Both the position numbers and the translations under genes were made by a program. Under the pieces are notes generated by a model. That model had not been told where the DNA came from. It was given only the letters and a program-made list of their open reading frames with translations, and made no database searches. Below are positions 18,026 through 25,823 of a stretch of 64,000 nucleotides of DNA, piece by piece. How positions within the stretch are numbered: the first letter of the stretch is position 1; each line of letters opens with the position of its first letter. The DNA comes from Azophilus sp965221465. Lineage in GTDB: Bacteria > Pseudomonadota > Gammaproteobacteria > Pseudomonadales > Azotimanducaceae. The stretch is taken from contig OZ244892.1 of the NCBI GenBank assembly GCA_965221465.1, positions 682,001 to 746,000 of the forward strand, written 5' to 3'.

Positions 18026-18157
18026 TCATTTTGAGCAAGACTGCCCATCGCCAGATTTGGCGCGATCAATCGTCTCCTTGGATATCGGTTGCACCCAAGG
18101 GCATCGCTCTGCCGTTGCCTGGTTCCAAGCTCTGCGGTTGACGCTCTCAATAGCCAT
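18026..18157 (-). pseudogene. N-terminal remnant of a class I SAM-dependent methyltransferase
   Basis: 43 codons (MAIESVNRRAWNQATAER, then CPWVQPISKETIDRAKSGDG) before a stop. The pattern 'N-x-AWN ... W-x-xPIS-x-x-xIDRA-x-xGD' matches the opening residues of a common bacterial methyltransferase family. The SAM-binding domain that should follow is absent, and the PIN fragment begins instead. It is read as a decayed gene head rather than a functional peptide. Confidence 0.45.
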
Positions 18158-18178
18158 GGTTGCTCCCGCAGGTGCGGG

Positions 18179-19402
18179 TTAGAGCAGCCCGGCCGGGATG
18201 GCGATGACTTCTTTGGCGAGTTTGGCGTCGGTCTCCTTGAGGCAGACCACGGCGCCCGGCCCGCGCGGCCTGCCGAGCTTGGCCAAGGCGGGAAAGCTGC
18301 CCGCTGCCGACTGGCTGGGGGAAGCGGTCTTCTTGAATTCAATGGGGTGGATTTGGTTGTCCCGTTCGATCAGCAGGTCCACCTCCCGCCGGTCCTTGTC
18401 CCGGTAGAAGTGAAACCGGGCTTCCAGGCCGTTGTGCCAGTAGCTTTTCAGTATCTCGGCGAACATCCAGGTTTCCAATATGGCGCCGGACAGGGCCCCG
18501 GCTTCGAGTGTCTGCGGCGACGACCAACCGGTCAGGTAGGCGCAAAGCCCGGTGTCGAGGAAATAGAGCTTCGGCGTCTTGACCAACCGCTTGGTGAGAT
18601 TGCTGTGATAGGGACGCAGCAGATGGATAAGGCCGGCGGTCTCCAATATCGACAGCCACGCCTTGATCGTCTTTTGGTCGACTTCGACGTCCCGGGCCAA
18701 GTCTGCGAAGTTGACCAATTGGCCGGTACGGGCGGCCGCCGCGCGCAAAAGCCGGTGGAAGGCGAGTTCATCGCCCACCCGTGACAGCGCGCGCACGTCC
18801 CTTTGAATGTAGGTCTGAATGTATGAACTGTAAAAAGTGTCGCGCACCGCCTCGCCGCCCAGCGCGGGGCCAGGAAAGGCGCCAAGCCAAATCTGCCGAT
18901 AGATGTCCATCAACGGCTTTGGCGGGCCGGCCGCGGCCTTGGCGTTGGCCAGCCACTCGTCGGTGGGCGCAAAGGGCAGGCTGGACTCGGCGCGGCCTTC
19001 GATTTCAGCCTGCGAAAAGCCGAGCAGGTCGATGATCGCCACCCGGCCGGCCAGCGTTTCGGTGATGCCCTGCATGAGGTGGAACTTCTGCGATCCGGTG
19101 AGCCAGTACATGCCGGGCTGCCTGGCCTTGTCCACGGCGAGCTTGAGTTGGCCGAATAGTTGCGGGGCGTACTGCACTTCATCGATGGTGGCGGGCGCGG
19201 GGTGCATTTGCAGAAACAGGGCGGGATCCTTGCGGGCGATCTCGCGTTGATCCAGGTCATCTAGTGTTACGTAGCCTCGGTCGCCGCCGCAATGCTCCAG
19301 CAAGGTGGTCTTGCCGACTTGGCGGGGACCGGTCAGAAAGAGGATGGGAAAGGCTTTCGAAACGCGGTGGATGGTGCGCGAGAGGCTTCGCGGTTTGTAC
19401 AT
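18179..19402 (-). CDS. AAA ATPase with DUF4143 C-terminal domain
   Basis: 407 residues. An N-terminal AAA module has Walker A FLTGPRQVGKTTLLEH (about 22-37), a Walker-B-like segment PATIDEVQY and the sensor stretch YWLTGSQKFHLM. The C-terminal DUF4143 domain has a winged-helix portion (FADLARDVEVDQKTIKAWLS) and a nuclease-like end (REVDLLIERDNQIHPIEFK, resembling PD-(D/E)xK spacing D..E.K). Such proteins are common, mobile and of uncertain function (possibly toxin-, defence- or repair-related). Start at ATG 19402 matches the family length; the upstream in-frame region is not homologous. It stands alone beside a gene graveyard. Confidence 0.85.
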   Translation of the reverse strand: MYKPRSLSRTIHRVSKAFPILFLTGPRQVGKTTLLEHCGGDRGYVTLDDLDQREIARKDPALFLQMHPAPATIDEVQYAPQLFGQLKLAVDKARQPGMYWLTGSQKFHLMQGITETLAGRVAIIDLLGFSQAEIEGRAESSLPFAPTDEWLANAKAAAGPPKPLMDIYRQIWLGAFPGPALGGEAVRDTFYSSYIQTYIQRDVRALSRVGDELAFHRLLRAAAARTGQLVNFADLARDVEVDQKTIKAWLSILETAGLIHLLRPYHSNLTKRLVKTPKLYFLDTGLCAYLTGWSSPQTLEAGALSGAILETWMFAEILKSYWHNGLEARFHFYRDKDRREVDLLIERDNQIHPIEFKKTASPSQSAAGSFPALAKLGRPRGPGAVVCLKETDAKLAKEVIAIPAGLL

Positions 19403-19825
19403 GGCTATCGGCCAATCTGGTAGTGAACTCCATATTAGCCGATAAGCGAGCATTTTCCGAGCGAACCCTGAAATTCGCTTGCATCCAATGGACTTGCCCG
19501 GTTTTTGAACAAGTAAACTGTCCGGTCCTGTAGCACCTGAACCGTCCGGTTTCGGATTGCGCCGAACCTTGGCGATTCCGAGGCGGTCATGGGGAATGTT
19601 CCAGGCAACCAGGACAGCAGGATGGCGGTGTTCGAGGACGCGTACACGCAGCGGATGGAGAGCCGGCTGAGTGTGCGGGTTCGGGGCGTTGCAGGGGTGG
19701 GGCCTGCTCGAGTCGATCGGAGCGCCGCCGAGTGGGCACGCACAAGTATTTGCCTCATCGCCGTCGATTCGGTGTAATCTGCCGATTGGAGGCACTGAGG
19801 CACAGAGGCACTTCACCTCGACCCG
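19403..19825. other. 423-bp gap, no gene recognised
   Basis: The spacer lies between the divergent DUF4143 ATPase and CNNM genes and must hold both promoters. Open frames here have no recognisable similarity on inspection, and no repeat of either family is present. Confidence 0.4.
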
Positions 19826-20932
19826 ATGTACTGGCTGCTGGTCACGTTCTTTTCGCTTGCGCTTGTCCTGTCGTTTTTCTGCTCGCTGTGGGAAGCGGCG
19901 CTGCTGAGCATCTCGCCGAGCCATGCGCGGCTGCAATCGCAGCAGGGCACGCGCACCGGCAAGTATCTGGAGGACTTCAAGGCCAACATCGACCGGCCCC
20001 TGGCTGCGATTCTTACTCTCAACACCATCGCCCATACTGTTGGCGCCATCGGTGTCGGCGAAGAAGCCGCCAAGATCTGGGCGCACACGAACCCCTGGAT
20101 CACGAGAGTTGCCGTGCCGGTGATCATGACCATCGCGATACTGGTGTTTTCCGAAATCGTGCCGAAAACCATCGGCGCGTTGTACTGGCGCCGTCTGGTG
20201 ACGTTCACGATTCACTCGGTACGCACGCTCACCCTGGTGCTGGCGCCGTTCGTGTGGCTGAGCCAATCCATAACGAGCCGGTTGAAAAGCGAGTCGAGTC
20301 AGCCCGTTCTCACCCGAACGGACTTGCTGGCAATGGCGGAACTCGGGGCCGAGGAAGGCGTTTTCGAGGCCGAGGAAAGCGAGATGATCGGCCACCTGAT
20401 TCGTTTCCAGACGATCCAGGTGCGCGATGTCATGACGCCCCGCACGGTTGTCGCCCTGGCATCGGAAATCGAGACCATCGGCGAGTTTCACGGCAATGCC
20501 GAACGCAAGCGGTTTTCGCGCATCCCCGTTTTCAGCGAGTCCATAGACCACATTACAGGTTATGTTCTGAAAACCGACGTGCTTGCCGCCCTGGTGGACG
20601 GGCGTGGCGCCGAGCCGATCGCCAACCTGCGCCGCGAAATCGTCGCCGTGGGCGAGACTTACGCCATCACGGATCTGTTCGCCACCCTGCGCTCACGGCA
20701 GGAGCACCTGGCTGTCGTCATGGACGAATTCGGCGGCATGTCGGGCATCGTGACCATGGAGGACGTCATCGAAACGCTGCTCGGCCTCGAAATCGTGGAC
20801 GAGACGGACGCAACGACCGACATGCGGGAACTGGCCCGAGGTCATCGGGTTCGCCGGGCGCGAGCGCTCGGTATCCTGGACGGTCCCGAAGCACAATCGG
20901 GAGAGACTGCCGAGGGCGAGCCGCGTCCCTGA
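19826..20932 (+). CDS. CNNM/CorC-type membrane protein (DUF21 plus CBS pair)
   Basis: 368 residues. An N-terminal DUF21 domain with about four membrane segments (MYWLLVTFFSLALVLSFFCS, LTLNTIAHTVGAIGVGEEAA, IMTIAILVFSEIVPKTIGAL) is followed by two CBS domains (VRDVMTPRTVVALA, RIPVFSESIDHITGYVLKTD, HLAVVMDEFGGMSGIVTMED). The family includes TlyC/YfjD/CorB-like proteins linked to magnesium or cobalt transport and ion homeostasis. The FAD-binding CorC_HlyC domain is absent. Its stop codon touches a partial family-2 repeat. Confidence 0.9.
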   Translation: MYWLLVTFFSLALVLSFFCSLWEAALLSISPSHARLQSQQGTRTGKYLEDFKANIDRPLAAILTLNTIAHTVGAIGVGEEAAKIWAHTNPWITRVAVPVIMTIAILVFSEIVPKTIGALYWRRLVTFTIHSVRTLTLVLAPFVWLSQSITSRLKSESSQPVLTRTDLLAMAELGAEEGVFEAEESEMIGHLIRFQTIQVRDVMTPRTVVALASEIETIGEFHGNAERKRFSRIPVFSESIDHITGYVLKTDVLAALVDGRGAEPIANLRREIVAVGETYAITDLFATLRSRQEHLAVVMDEFGGMSGIVTMEDVIETLLGLEIVDETDATTDMRELARGHRVRRARALGILDGPEAQSGETAEGEPRP

Positions 20933-20985
20933 CCGCACACCTGCTCTCTCCCAGCGGTTGTCGGGTGTTGCTTGCGCGTCCGCGG
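20932..20985 (-). repeat. Family-2 element, partial copy (reverse orientation)
   Basis: Complement of this stretch reads GACAACCGCTGGGAGAG... plus the first 13 or so bases of the left arm (AGCAGGTGTGCGGT), matching the arm version of the copy at 25530. The right arm and the AT-rich end are missing. The element begins exactly at the CNNM stop codon. Confidence 0.8.
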
Positions 20986-21000
20986 ATTGGCGTGCCGCAA

Positions 21001-21120
21001 CTATGGGGCTTTCAGTTCGGTGACGGCGCGGTGGGCTTCGTCGATGGCCACGTGCGTATAGGCGGAGGCGCCGGCATCGGAGTTGGCGAAAACGTCCAGG
21101 CGCTCGCACGAATCGTTCAG
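21001..21120 (-). pseudogene. C-terminal remnant of a flavin amine-oxidase-like enzyme
   Basis: 39 codons after an in-frame stop: CERLDVFANSDAGASAY then THVAIDEAHRAVTELKAP and a TAG. The ANSDAG...AYTH.AIDEAHRAV pattern is the C-terminal FAD-contacting end seen in NAD(P)-binding/flavin amine-oxidase-like proteins. No upstream portion survives. It lies between the partial family-2 repeat and the esterase gene, suggesting a rearrangement point. Confidence 0.5.
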
Positions 21121-21250
21121 TTATTCTAAAGTCCCGCATCGCCCGCGTTCTGCGACTCCGGCTCTTTCCCGACGGACATTGCCACCGCGTTCGGAGTCGG
21201 CCATGCGCGTGGGGAAGGGCAATGGGATTCACGGCCACGAGAGGCAACTC

Positions 21251-22186
21251 ATGACGACAAGACATCTGCTGGATCCGGAACTGCTACGGCTGCTCGAAGT
21301 GCTGCCGCCGTTCGAACTCGATGACGAACAGCTGGCCTATCTTCGAGACAACCCCACCATGGTCGTGGAGCTTGGCGACCCGGCGGAAGTCGGTGTCTCG
21401 CGGGAAGAAATCCATGCCACTGGCGGAGCCGGGCCGGACGTGCGCGCCCTGCTTTACCGGCCATCCGCAGACGCCGCCTCGGGTGCCGGCTATCTGCACA
21501 TACACGGCGGCGGCTACGTCATGGGGACGCCGGACATGTCCGATCCGGTAAACCTGCAAATTTGTGCCCGCCTGGGTGCCGTGGTGCTGTCAGTCGACTA
21601 CCGCGTCGCCCCGGAACACCCCATTCCGGCCCCATTGGACGACTGCTACACGGGTCTTGCCTGGCTGCACGAACATGCGTCGGAACTCGGGGTCGACCGC
21701 GATCGAATCGGCATCGGCGGGGAGAGCGCCGGCGGCGGGCTGGCGGCCGCATTGGCGATCAAGGCGCGGGATGCCGGCGAATACGCCATTTGCCATCAAC
21801 ACCTCACCTATCCCATGCTGGACGACCGCACCGGCACGCCGGAACAGCCGGGCGATCCGCTGGTGGGGGAGTTTATCTGGAATCGGCGAAGCAACCAGTA
21901 CGGTTGGCGCAGCTACCTTGGCGATGCGCCCGCCCGGGCGCCCCAGGTGCCCGCGCGCCTGGAAGACTTTGCCGGTCTGCCGCCCACCTGGATGGCGACC
22001 GCCGCACTCGACCTCTTTCGGGACGAGAACATCGAGTACGCCAACAAGCTGATGCAGGCCGGTGTCAGGACGGAACTGATTTCGTATCCCGCGGCTTGCC
22101 ACGGGTTTCAGATGGTGCCGGGCACTGCCATTGGCGCCCGCTATGCGAGAGACCATCTAGACGCTCTGGACAGAGGGTTGAAGTGA
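21251..22186 (+). CDS. Alpha/beta hydrolase, hormone-sensitive-lipase (HSL) family esterase
   Basis: 311 residues, cytoplasmic. The oxyanion motif is HGGGY (about 84-88), the nucleophile Ser lies in GESAGGG (about 156-162), the acid is in ALDLFRDEN and the His in AACHGFQ. These make a complete catalytic triad of the HSL (bacterial family IV) esterases acting on short-chain esters. Conserved SVDYRVAPEHPIPAPLDDCY also fits. ATG 21251 was chosen for its AGAGG site and family start (MTTRHLLDPELL); upstream in-frame codons overlap non-coding remnants. The COMT-like gene follows 69 nt later. Confidence 0.88.
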   Translation: MTTRHLLDPELLRLLEVLPPFELDDEQLAYLRDNPTMVVELGDPAEVGVSREEIHATGGAGPDVRALLYRPSADAASGAGYLHIHGGGYVMGTPDMSDPVNLQICARLGAVVLSVDYRVAPEHPIPAPLDDCYTGLAWLHEHASELGVDRDRIGIGGESAGGGLAAALAIKARDAGEYAICHQHLTYPMLDDRTGTPEQPGDPLVGEFIWNRRSNQYGWRSYLGDAPARAPQVPARLEDFAGLPPTWMATAALDLFRDENIEYANKLMQAGVRTELISYPAACHGFQMVPGTAIGARYARDHLDALDRGLK

Positions 22187-22255
22187 TTGCGATGCCTGTC
22201 GGCGGCGCGATCTAGGCCGGTTCAGCAGCCGATCGGGAATCGCAAGGAGGCAGCC

Positions 22256-22972
22256 ATGCAAATCAGGAGACTGGTGGCGCCGGGCATGCCCGCGTTCGTA
22301 TTGAAAAACGCCCTGCATGCGTTCATCGACAAAGTCACCCGGGCACCGCCGCGGCCGGTGCGCGTCGCCGAGTACGTCAGAACACATGCCAGGCACGGCG
22401 ACCCGCAGAGCGTGCTGCGCACCATCGACCGGTTCGCGCGGGAGGAACGCTGGCTGATGAACGTGGGGCCCGACAAGGGGCCGCTTGTCGAAGAAATGGC
22501 GGCTCGCCTGCCGGACGAGGCGCGCGTTCTGGAACTGGGGGCCTACTGCGGGTACTCGTCGATCATGCTCGCCAATGCGCTCGGCAACGAGGCGCAGGTC
22601 ACTTCCATCGAGATCAGCGGTACCTGCGTCGATTGCGCGCGCGCCAACGTCGAGGTGGCGGGGCTGAGCGATCGGGTCACGTTCGTGAAAGGCCCTTCGA
22701 CGGAGGTGTTGGCCACCCTCGATGGGCGGTTCGACCTCGTGTTTCTGGACCATTGGAAGAACCTGTACAAATCCGACCTGATGCTGATGGAGGAGCGGGG
22801 TCTCGTCGGGCCCGGCACCGTCGTCGTGGCGGACAATGTCGGCGATCTATTCGAACCCGACGAGTACCTGCACTACGTGCGCACGTCCGGGCGCTACGAC
22901 AGCGAACACCGCGCCGCAACCATCGAGTACACCAACGTCGCCGACGCCGTGGAAATATCGGTGCGACGCTGA
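22256..22972 (+). CDS. Catechol O-methyltransferase-like SAM methyltransferase
   Basis: 238 residues. Motif I VLELGAYCGYSSIMLA (about 90-105) binds SAM. FLDHWKNLYKSD (about 161-172) and VVVADNVGDLF provide the Asp, Asp and Asn that hold Mg in catechol O-methyltransferases. The FLDHW-K wording and the ending YVRTSGRYDSEHRAATIEY are closer to animal-type COMT than to the general family-3 O-methyltransferases. It would methylate a catechol hydroxyl; the natural substrate is unknown. Strong AAGGAGG site before ATG 22256. Possibly co-transcribed with the esterase upstream. Confidence 0.82.
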   Translation: MQIRRLVAPGMPAFVLKNALHAFIDKVTRAPPRPVRVAEYVRTHARHGDPQSVLRTIDRFAREERWLMNVGPDKGPLVEEMAARLPDEARVLELGAYCGYSSIMLANALGNEAQVTSIEISGTCVDCARANVEVAGLSDRVTFVKGPSTEVLATLDGRFDLVFLDHWKNLYKSDLMLMEERGLVGPGTVVVADNVGDLFEPDEYLHYVRTSGRYDSEHRAATIEYTNVADAVEISVRR

Positions 22973-23123
22973 CCGTTTCGCAACTCATCGGCCAGCGTGC
23001 GACGAGCGAGTTCCTGACGATGTTTCTGCAATCGACCGGAGCAGGCTCCGTTCTGGCTACCGACACCATCGAATTTCTCAGGCCCGGCCAGCCTTGTTCG
23101 ACGGCGGCTTCAGTCGGGTTCGA

Positions 23124-25109
23124 TCAGAAATAGTTCCAGCCGATCAGGTTCCAGTAGTTCAACACCAGAACGAACAGCAGGTTGACGACCGTCACGTAGG
23201 CGTAGCGCAGCCGCTTCGCCCGGTTCCAGACGCCTTGCACCCACAGCAGCACGGCGAATACCAGCGTCGCCAGCGTCAAGAGTGCCCCGGCCACCGGCAG
23301 AACGAGCAGGGCGCCGATGCCGCTGGGCGGGAAATCGAACATGAACGAGATCGGGTCGCCCACCGCTCCCGCGAACAAGGCGAGAAAGCCGACCACGAAC
23401 AACAGGTTGACGACGGACAGGCTCAGCAGCGTCCAGTTCGCGTAAGCGTCGGTTCCGGTGGACGACCGGATGGCGGCCCGGTTTCGCACCGCATTGATGA
23501 CCACGAACAGCGCAGCCAGCAAGGCCAGGGCGATCACCGCCTGGTGATTGCCGGCCGTCTCGTACCAGGCCAGCTTGTCCAGCGCCAGGATGGGCATTCC
23601 CGGCAGTGCACGCACCACCGCCCCCGACGCATCGGTTTCGAACGCCAACGTACTGCGGCCATTCACCTCGCGGAAACGGTAAGGCGCCACTTCCTCGTAC
23701 TCGCCGCCAAGCTGAGGTATGGCGACGACGATCCGGTCGCCGTTTCCCGGAACGATGGGCACGTCTGCAGCGATTCCGGCAATGGCTTCGAGTCGGGTGA
23801 ACGAGCGCCGGTTGACGCGATAGGCCCCGACGATATTTGCGACGCGCTCGGCGGTGCCCTCGGGCGGGGCGGCAGCCTCGGCGATGCCGGATTCCGGGTA
23901 GAAGTACTCGAGAACGGCACGGGTGACCACGTTCCGCGCCTGGCCGCCTTCGGGTGCATTGAAGGATACATAGAATCCGAACCGATTCTCCGGGTCGAGG
24001 ACGAGGTCGGAGTGAAAGGCGATGGTGTCGCCGCCGTGCCCCACGAACCGCCGGCCGTTGTGCCAGACCTCGATGAAACCGTGCGCCATGCCCGGAATGC
24101 CCTCTACGGGGCCGAACAGCCTGGAATGCATCAGGCGCACGGTTTCCGGTTGCAGGATGCGGGCGCCGTTCAGTTCCCCGCCGTTCACGTGGGCCATGAT
24201 GAATTGCGCCATGTCGTCGGCGGTGGCAGCCAGGGCGCCGGCAGGACCGAAGTTGGCGATGTATTCGTAGCCGAGCACTTCGAGGCCCTTGCCGCTGTCG
24301 GAGTAACCCGTGGCCATGTTGGCGTCCAGGGGTGGCGGCAACGGCTCTTCGAAGCTGGAGTTCTGCATGCCGAGGGGTTCGAAGATGTTGCGCAAGACGT
24401 ACTCTTCGAAAGTCATGCCCGACACGTTGGCCACCACCAGGCCCGCCAGCGCCGTCGTCCAGTTCGAGTAGGCGGCGGCCGTGCCGGGGGCCCACTGTTG
24501 TGTCGGCGCGTAGGTTGCCAGGGATTCCGCCAGGGGCACCAGATCGTCCGCAGACCGGGCGAACAGGTAGCCGAGGCCCCCGTCCTCCAGCCCCGGGGTG
24601 TGGGTGAGCGCATGTTCCAGCGTGACCGCGCCGTAGTCGTCGGGAATGGGAAACTGATCGATGTAGTCGCTGACGGGTGTGTCGAGCTGCACCTTGCCCT
24701 GTTCATAGAGTTGCATGACCGCCGTCCAGGTGAAGAGCTTCGAAACGGACCCCGGGCGGAAGAGGTGCACACCCGGGTCTGCCGGCGCACGGGATTCCAG
24801 ATCGGCAAAGCCGTACCCCTTCGAGAGTACCGGTTGCCCGTCCTGGACAAGGGAAAACACCGCGCCAACGAGCTTGTAGTCTTCGAACAGGGCATTCATG
24901 ACCCCGTCCAGATAGGGCTCGAACGACGACGGCAAGGGCTCTGCCCGAATCCCGGAATCGTCCCCCGCTTCAACCAGCGCTGGCGCTGGCGACTCGGTAG
25001 TTTCACCGGCATCCCCGGCTTGCGCGACGGCAAGCCCGGACAGCCCGCCGCACACCACCGCTGCTGCGAGCAATGGGCCAAGGCGACGGAAAATGTGCAT
25101 CGGGTTCAT
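23124..25109 (-). CDS. Serine hydrolase (beta-lactamase/class C fold) with C-terminal membrane helices
   Basis: 661 residues. Signal peptide (MNPMHIFRRLGPLLAAAVVC, cleavage near AVAQA), then a beta-lactamase-like domain with Ser121-x-x-Lys124 (PGSVSKLF), Tyr214 in AAYSN and the third motif HGGDT. After about residue 500 come four or five hydrophobic helices (VIALALLAALFVVINAV, LLSLSVVNLLFVVGFLALFA, LLVLPVAGALLTLATLVFAV, YVTVVNLLFVLVLNYW). This is the arrangement of membrane-anchored penicillin-binding-protein-like or D-aminopeptidase-like proteins with the active site outside. ATG 25109 has GAGGAA upstream. Substrate unknown; peptides or peptidoglycan are plausible. Confidence 0.85.
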   Translation of the reverse strand: MNPMHIFRRLGPLLAAAVVCGGLSGLAVAQAGDAGETTESPAPALVEAGDDSGIRAEPLPSSFEPYLDGVMNALFEDYKLVGAVFSLVQDGQPVLSKGYGFADLESRAPADPGVHLFRPGSVSKLFTWTAVMQLYEQGKVQLDTPVSDYIDQFPIPDDYGAVTLEHALTHTPGLEDGGLGYLFARSADDLVPLAESLATYAPTQQWAPGTAAAYSNWTTALAGLVVANVSGMTFEEYVLRNIFEPLGMQNSSFEEPLPPPLDANMATGYSDSGKGLEVLGYEYIANFGPAGALAATADDMAQFIMAHVNGGELNGARILQPETVRLMHSRLFGPVEGIPGMAHGFIEVWHNGRRFVGHGGDTIAFHSDLVLDPENRFGFYVSFNAPEGGQARNVVTRAVLEYFYPESGIAEAAAPPEGTAERVANIVGAYRVNRRSFTRLEAIAGIAADVPIVPGNGDRIVVAIPQLGGEYEEVAPYRFREVNGRSTLAFETDASGAVVRALPGMPILALDKLAWYETAGNHQAVIALALLAALFVVINAVRNRAAIRSSTGTDAYANWTLLSLSVVNLLFVVGFLALFAGAVGDPISFMFDFPPSGIGALLVLPVAGALLTLATLVFAVLLWVQGVWNRAKRLRYAYVTVVNLLFVLVLNYWNLIGWNYF

Positions 25110-25211
25110 GTTGTTTCCTCGAGTTGCTGCTCTTCTTGCCGACTCGATTCTGGACAGCGGGCCTTCTGCGGTCAATGCGCCCGAAGCCGAACCGTCCACA
25201 GCACTCTGGCT

Positions 25212-25452
25212 AATGCGAGTTCCGAACCCGGCGCTCCGGGACGAGGACGCGCAAGTAACGGCTGACAACCGCTGGGAGAGAACCGGTGTGCGGTGCGTGT
25301 ATGCGGCGCTGTTAAGGCTCATGCTTGCGCCTATCGTAGCGGTAAGCACCGCCGCCTGGTGCGCCGCATGCACGTACCGCATACCGGTTCTCGGAGCCGG
25401 GTCGAACGAACGGTTCCCCACATTAACGAATTCAATAAAATCAATAGCTTGG
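25212..25452 (+). repeat. Family-2 hairpin element, full copy 1
   Basis: Arms 25278-25309 and 25361-25392 (32 nt each) pair with only three mismatches, all G-U in + strand RNA. Beyond the right arm come a conserved GGAGCCGG block and an AT-rich tail, AACGAATTCAATAAAATCAA. It is oriented with the GCTGGGAG block first. It sits in the 714-bp gap between two divergent genes. Confidence 0.85.
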
Positions 25453-25470
25453 AAAAAGTGTTCCATAAAA

Positions 25471-25694
25471 GTTTCGAACCAGACGCGCCGGGACGATGAC
25501 GCGCAAGGAACATCTGCAATGCGCTGGGAGAGAGCAGGTGTGCGGTGCGTGTATCTGGCGCTGTTTGGGCTCGTGCTTGCGCCCATCGTCGCGGTAAATT
25601 TCTCCGCCTGGTGCGCCAGATGCACGTACCGTATACCTGCTCTCGGAGCCGGATCGAAGTAACGGTTCCCAACGTCGACGAATGCGATGAGTTC
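25471..25694 (+). repeat. Family-2 hairpin element, full copy 2
   Basis: Arms 25530-25561 and 25613-25644 pair with four G-U-compatible mismatches. Relative to copies 1 and 3 the arms differ at four paired positions (5, 7, 26, 27), and both sides changed so that pairing is kept. The AT-rich tail of the other copies is not preserved. It lies in tandem with copy 1; the rest of the gap to 25823 has nothing notable. Confidence 0.85.
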
Positions 25695-25823
25695 GACCCG
25701 CGGCGCCCGAGCCGACGGGATGCAGGACGCTTGCGGAACCGGTAAGTTGGGCGACTTTGGCGTCAATGCGTCTTTAAATCAGGTCGGCAAGGCACCGGCC
25801 CCTCAATCCCGCAGGATGACACG

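Noticed and set aside
22836..25265. 809-codon plus-strand open frame opposite the serine hydrolase
   Set aside because: Low-complexity His/Gln/Arg-rich shadow; the minus strand has signal peptide, SxxK, YxN and membrane helices.
25093..25662. Open frames across family-2 elements with similar residues (RCVYAAL...CTYRIP) in all copies
   Set aside because: The similarity follows from nucleotide conservation of the hairpin arms; no ribosome sites, no consistent starts or ends, and arm changes preserve base pairing rather than amino acids.
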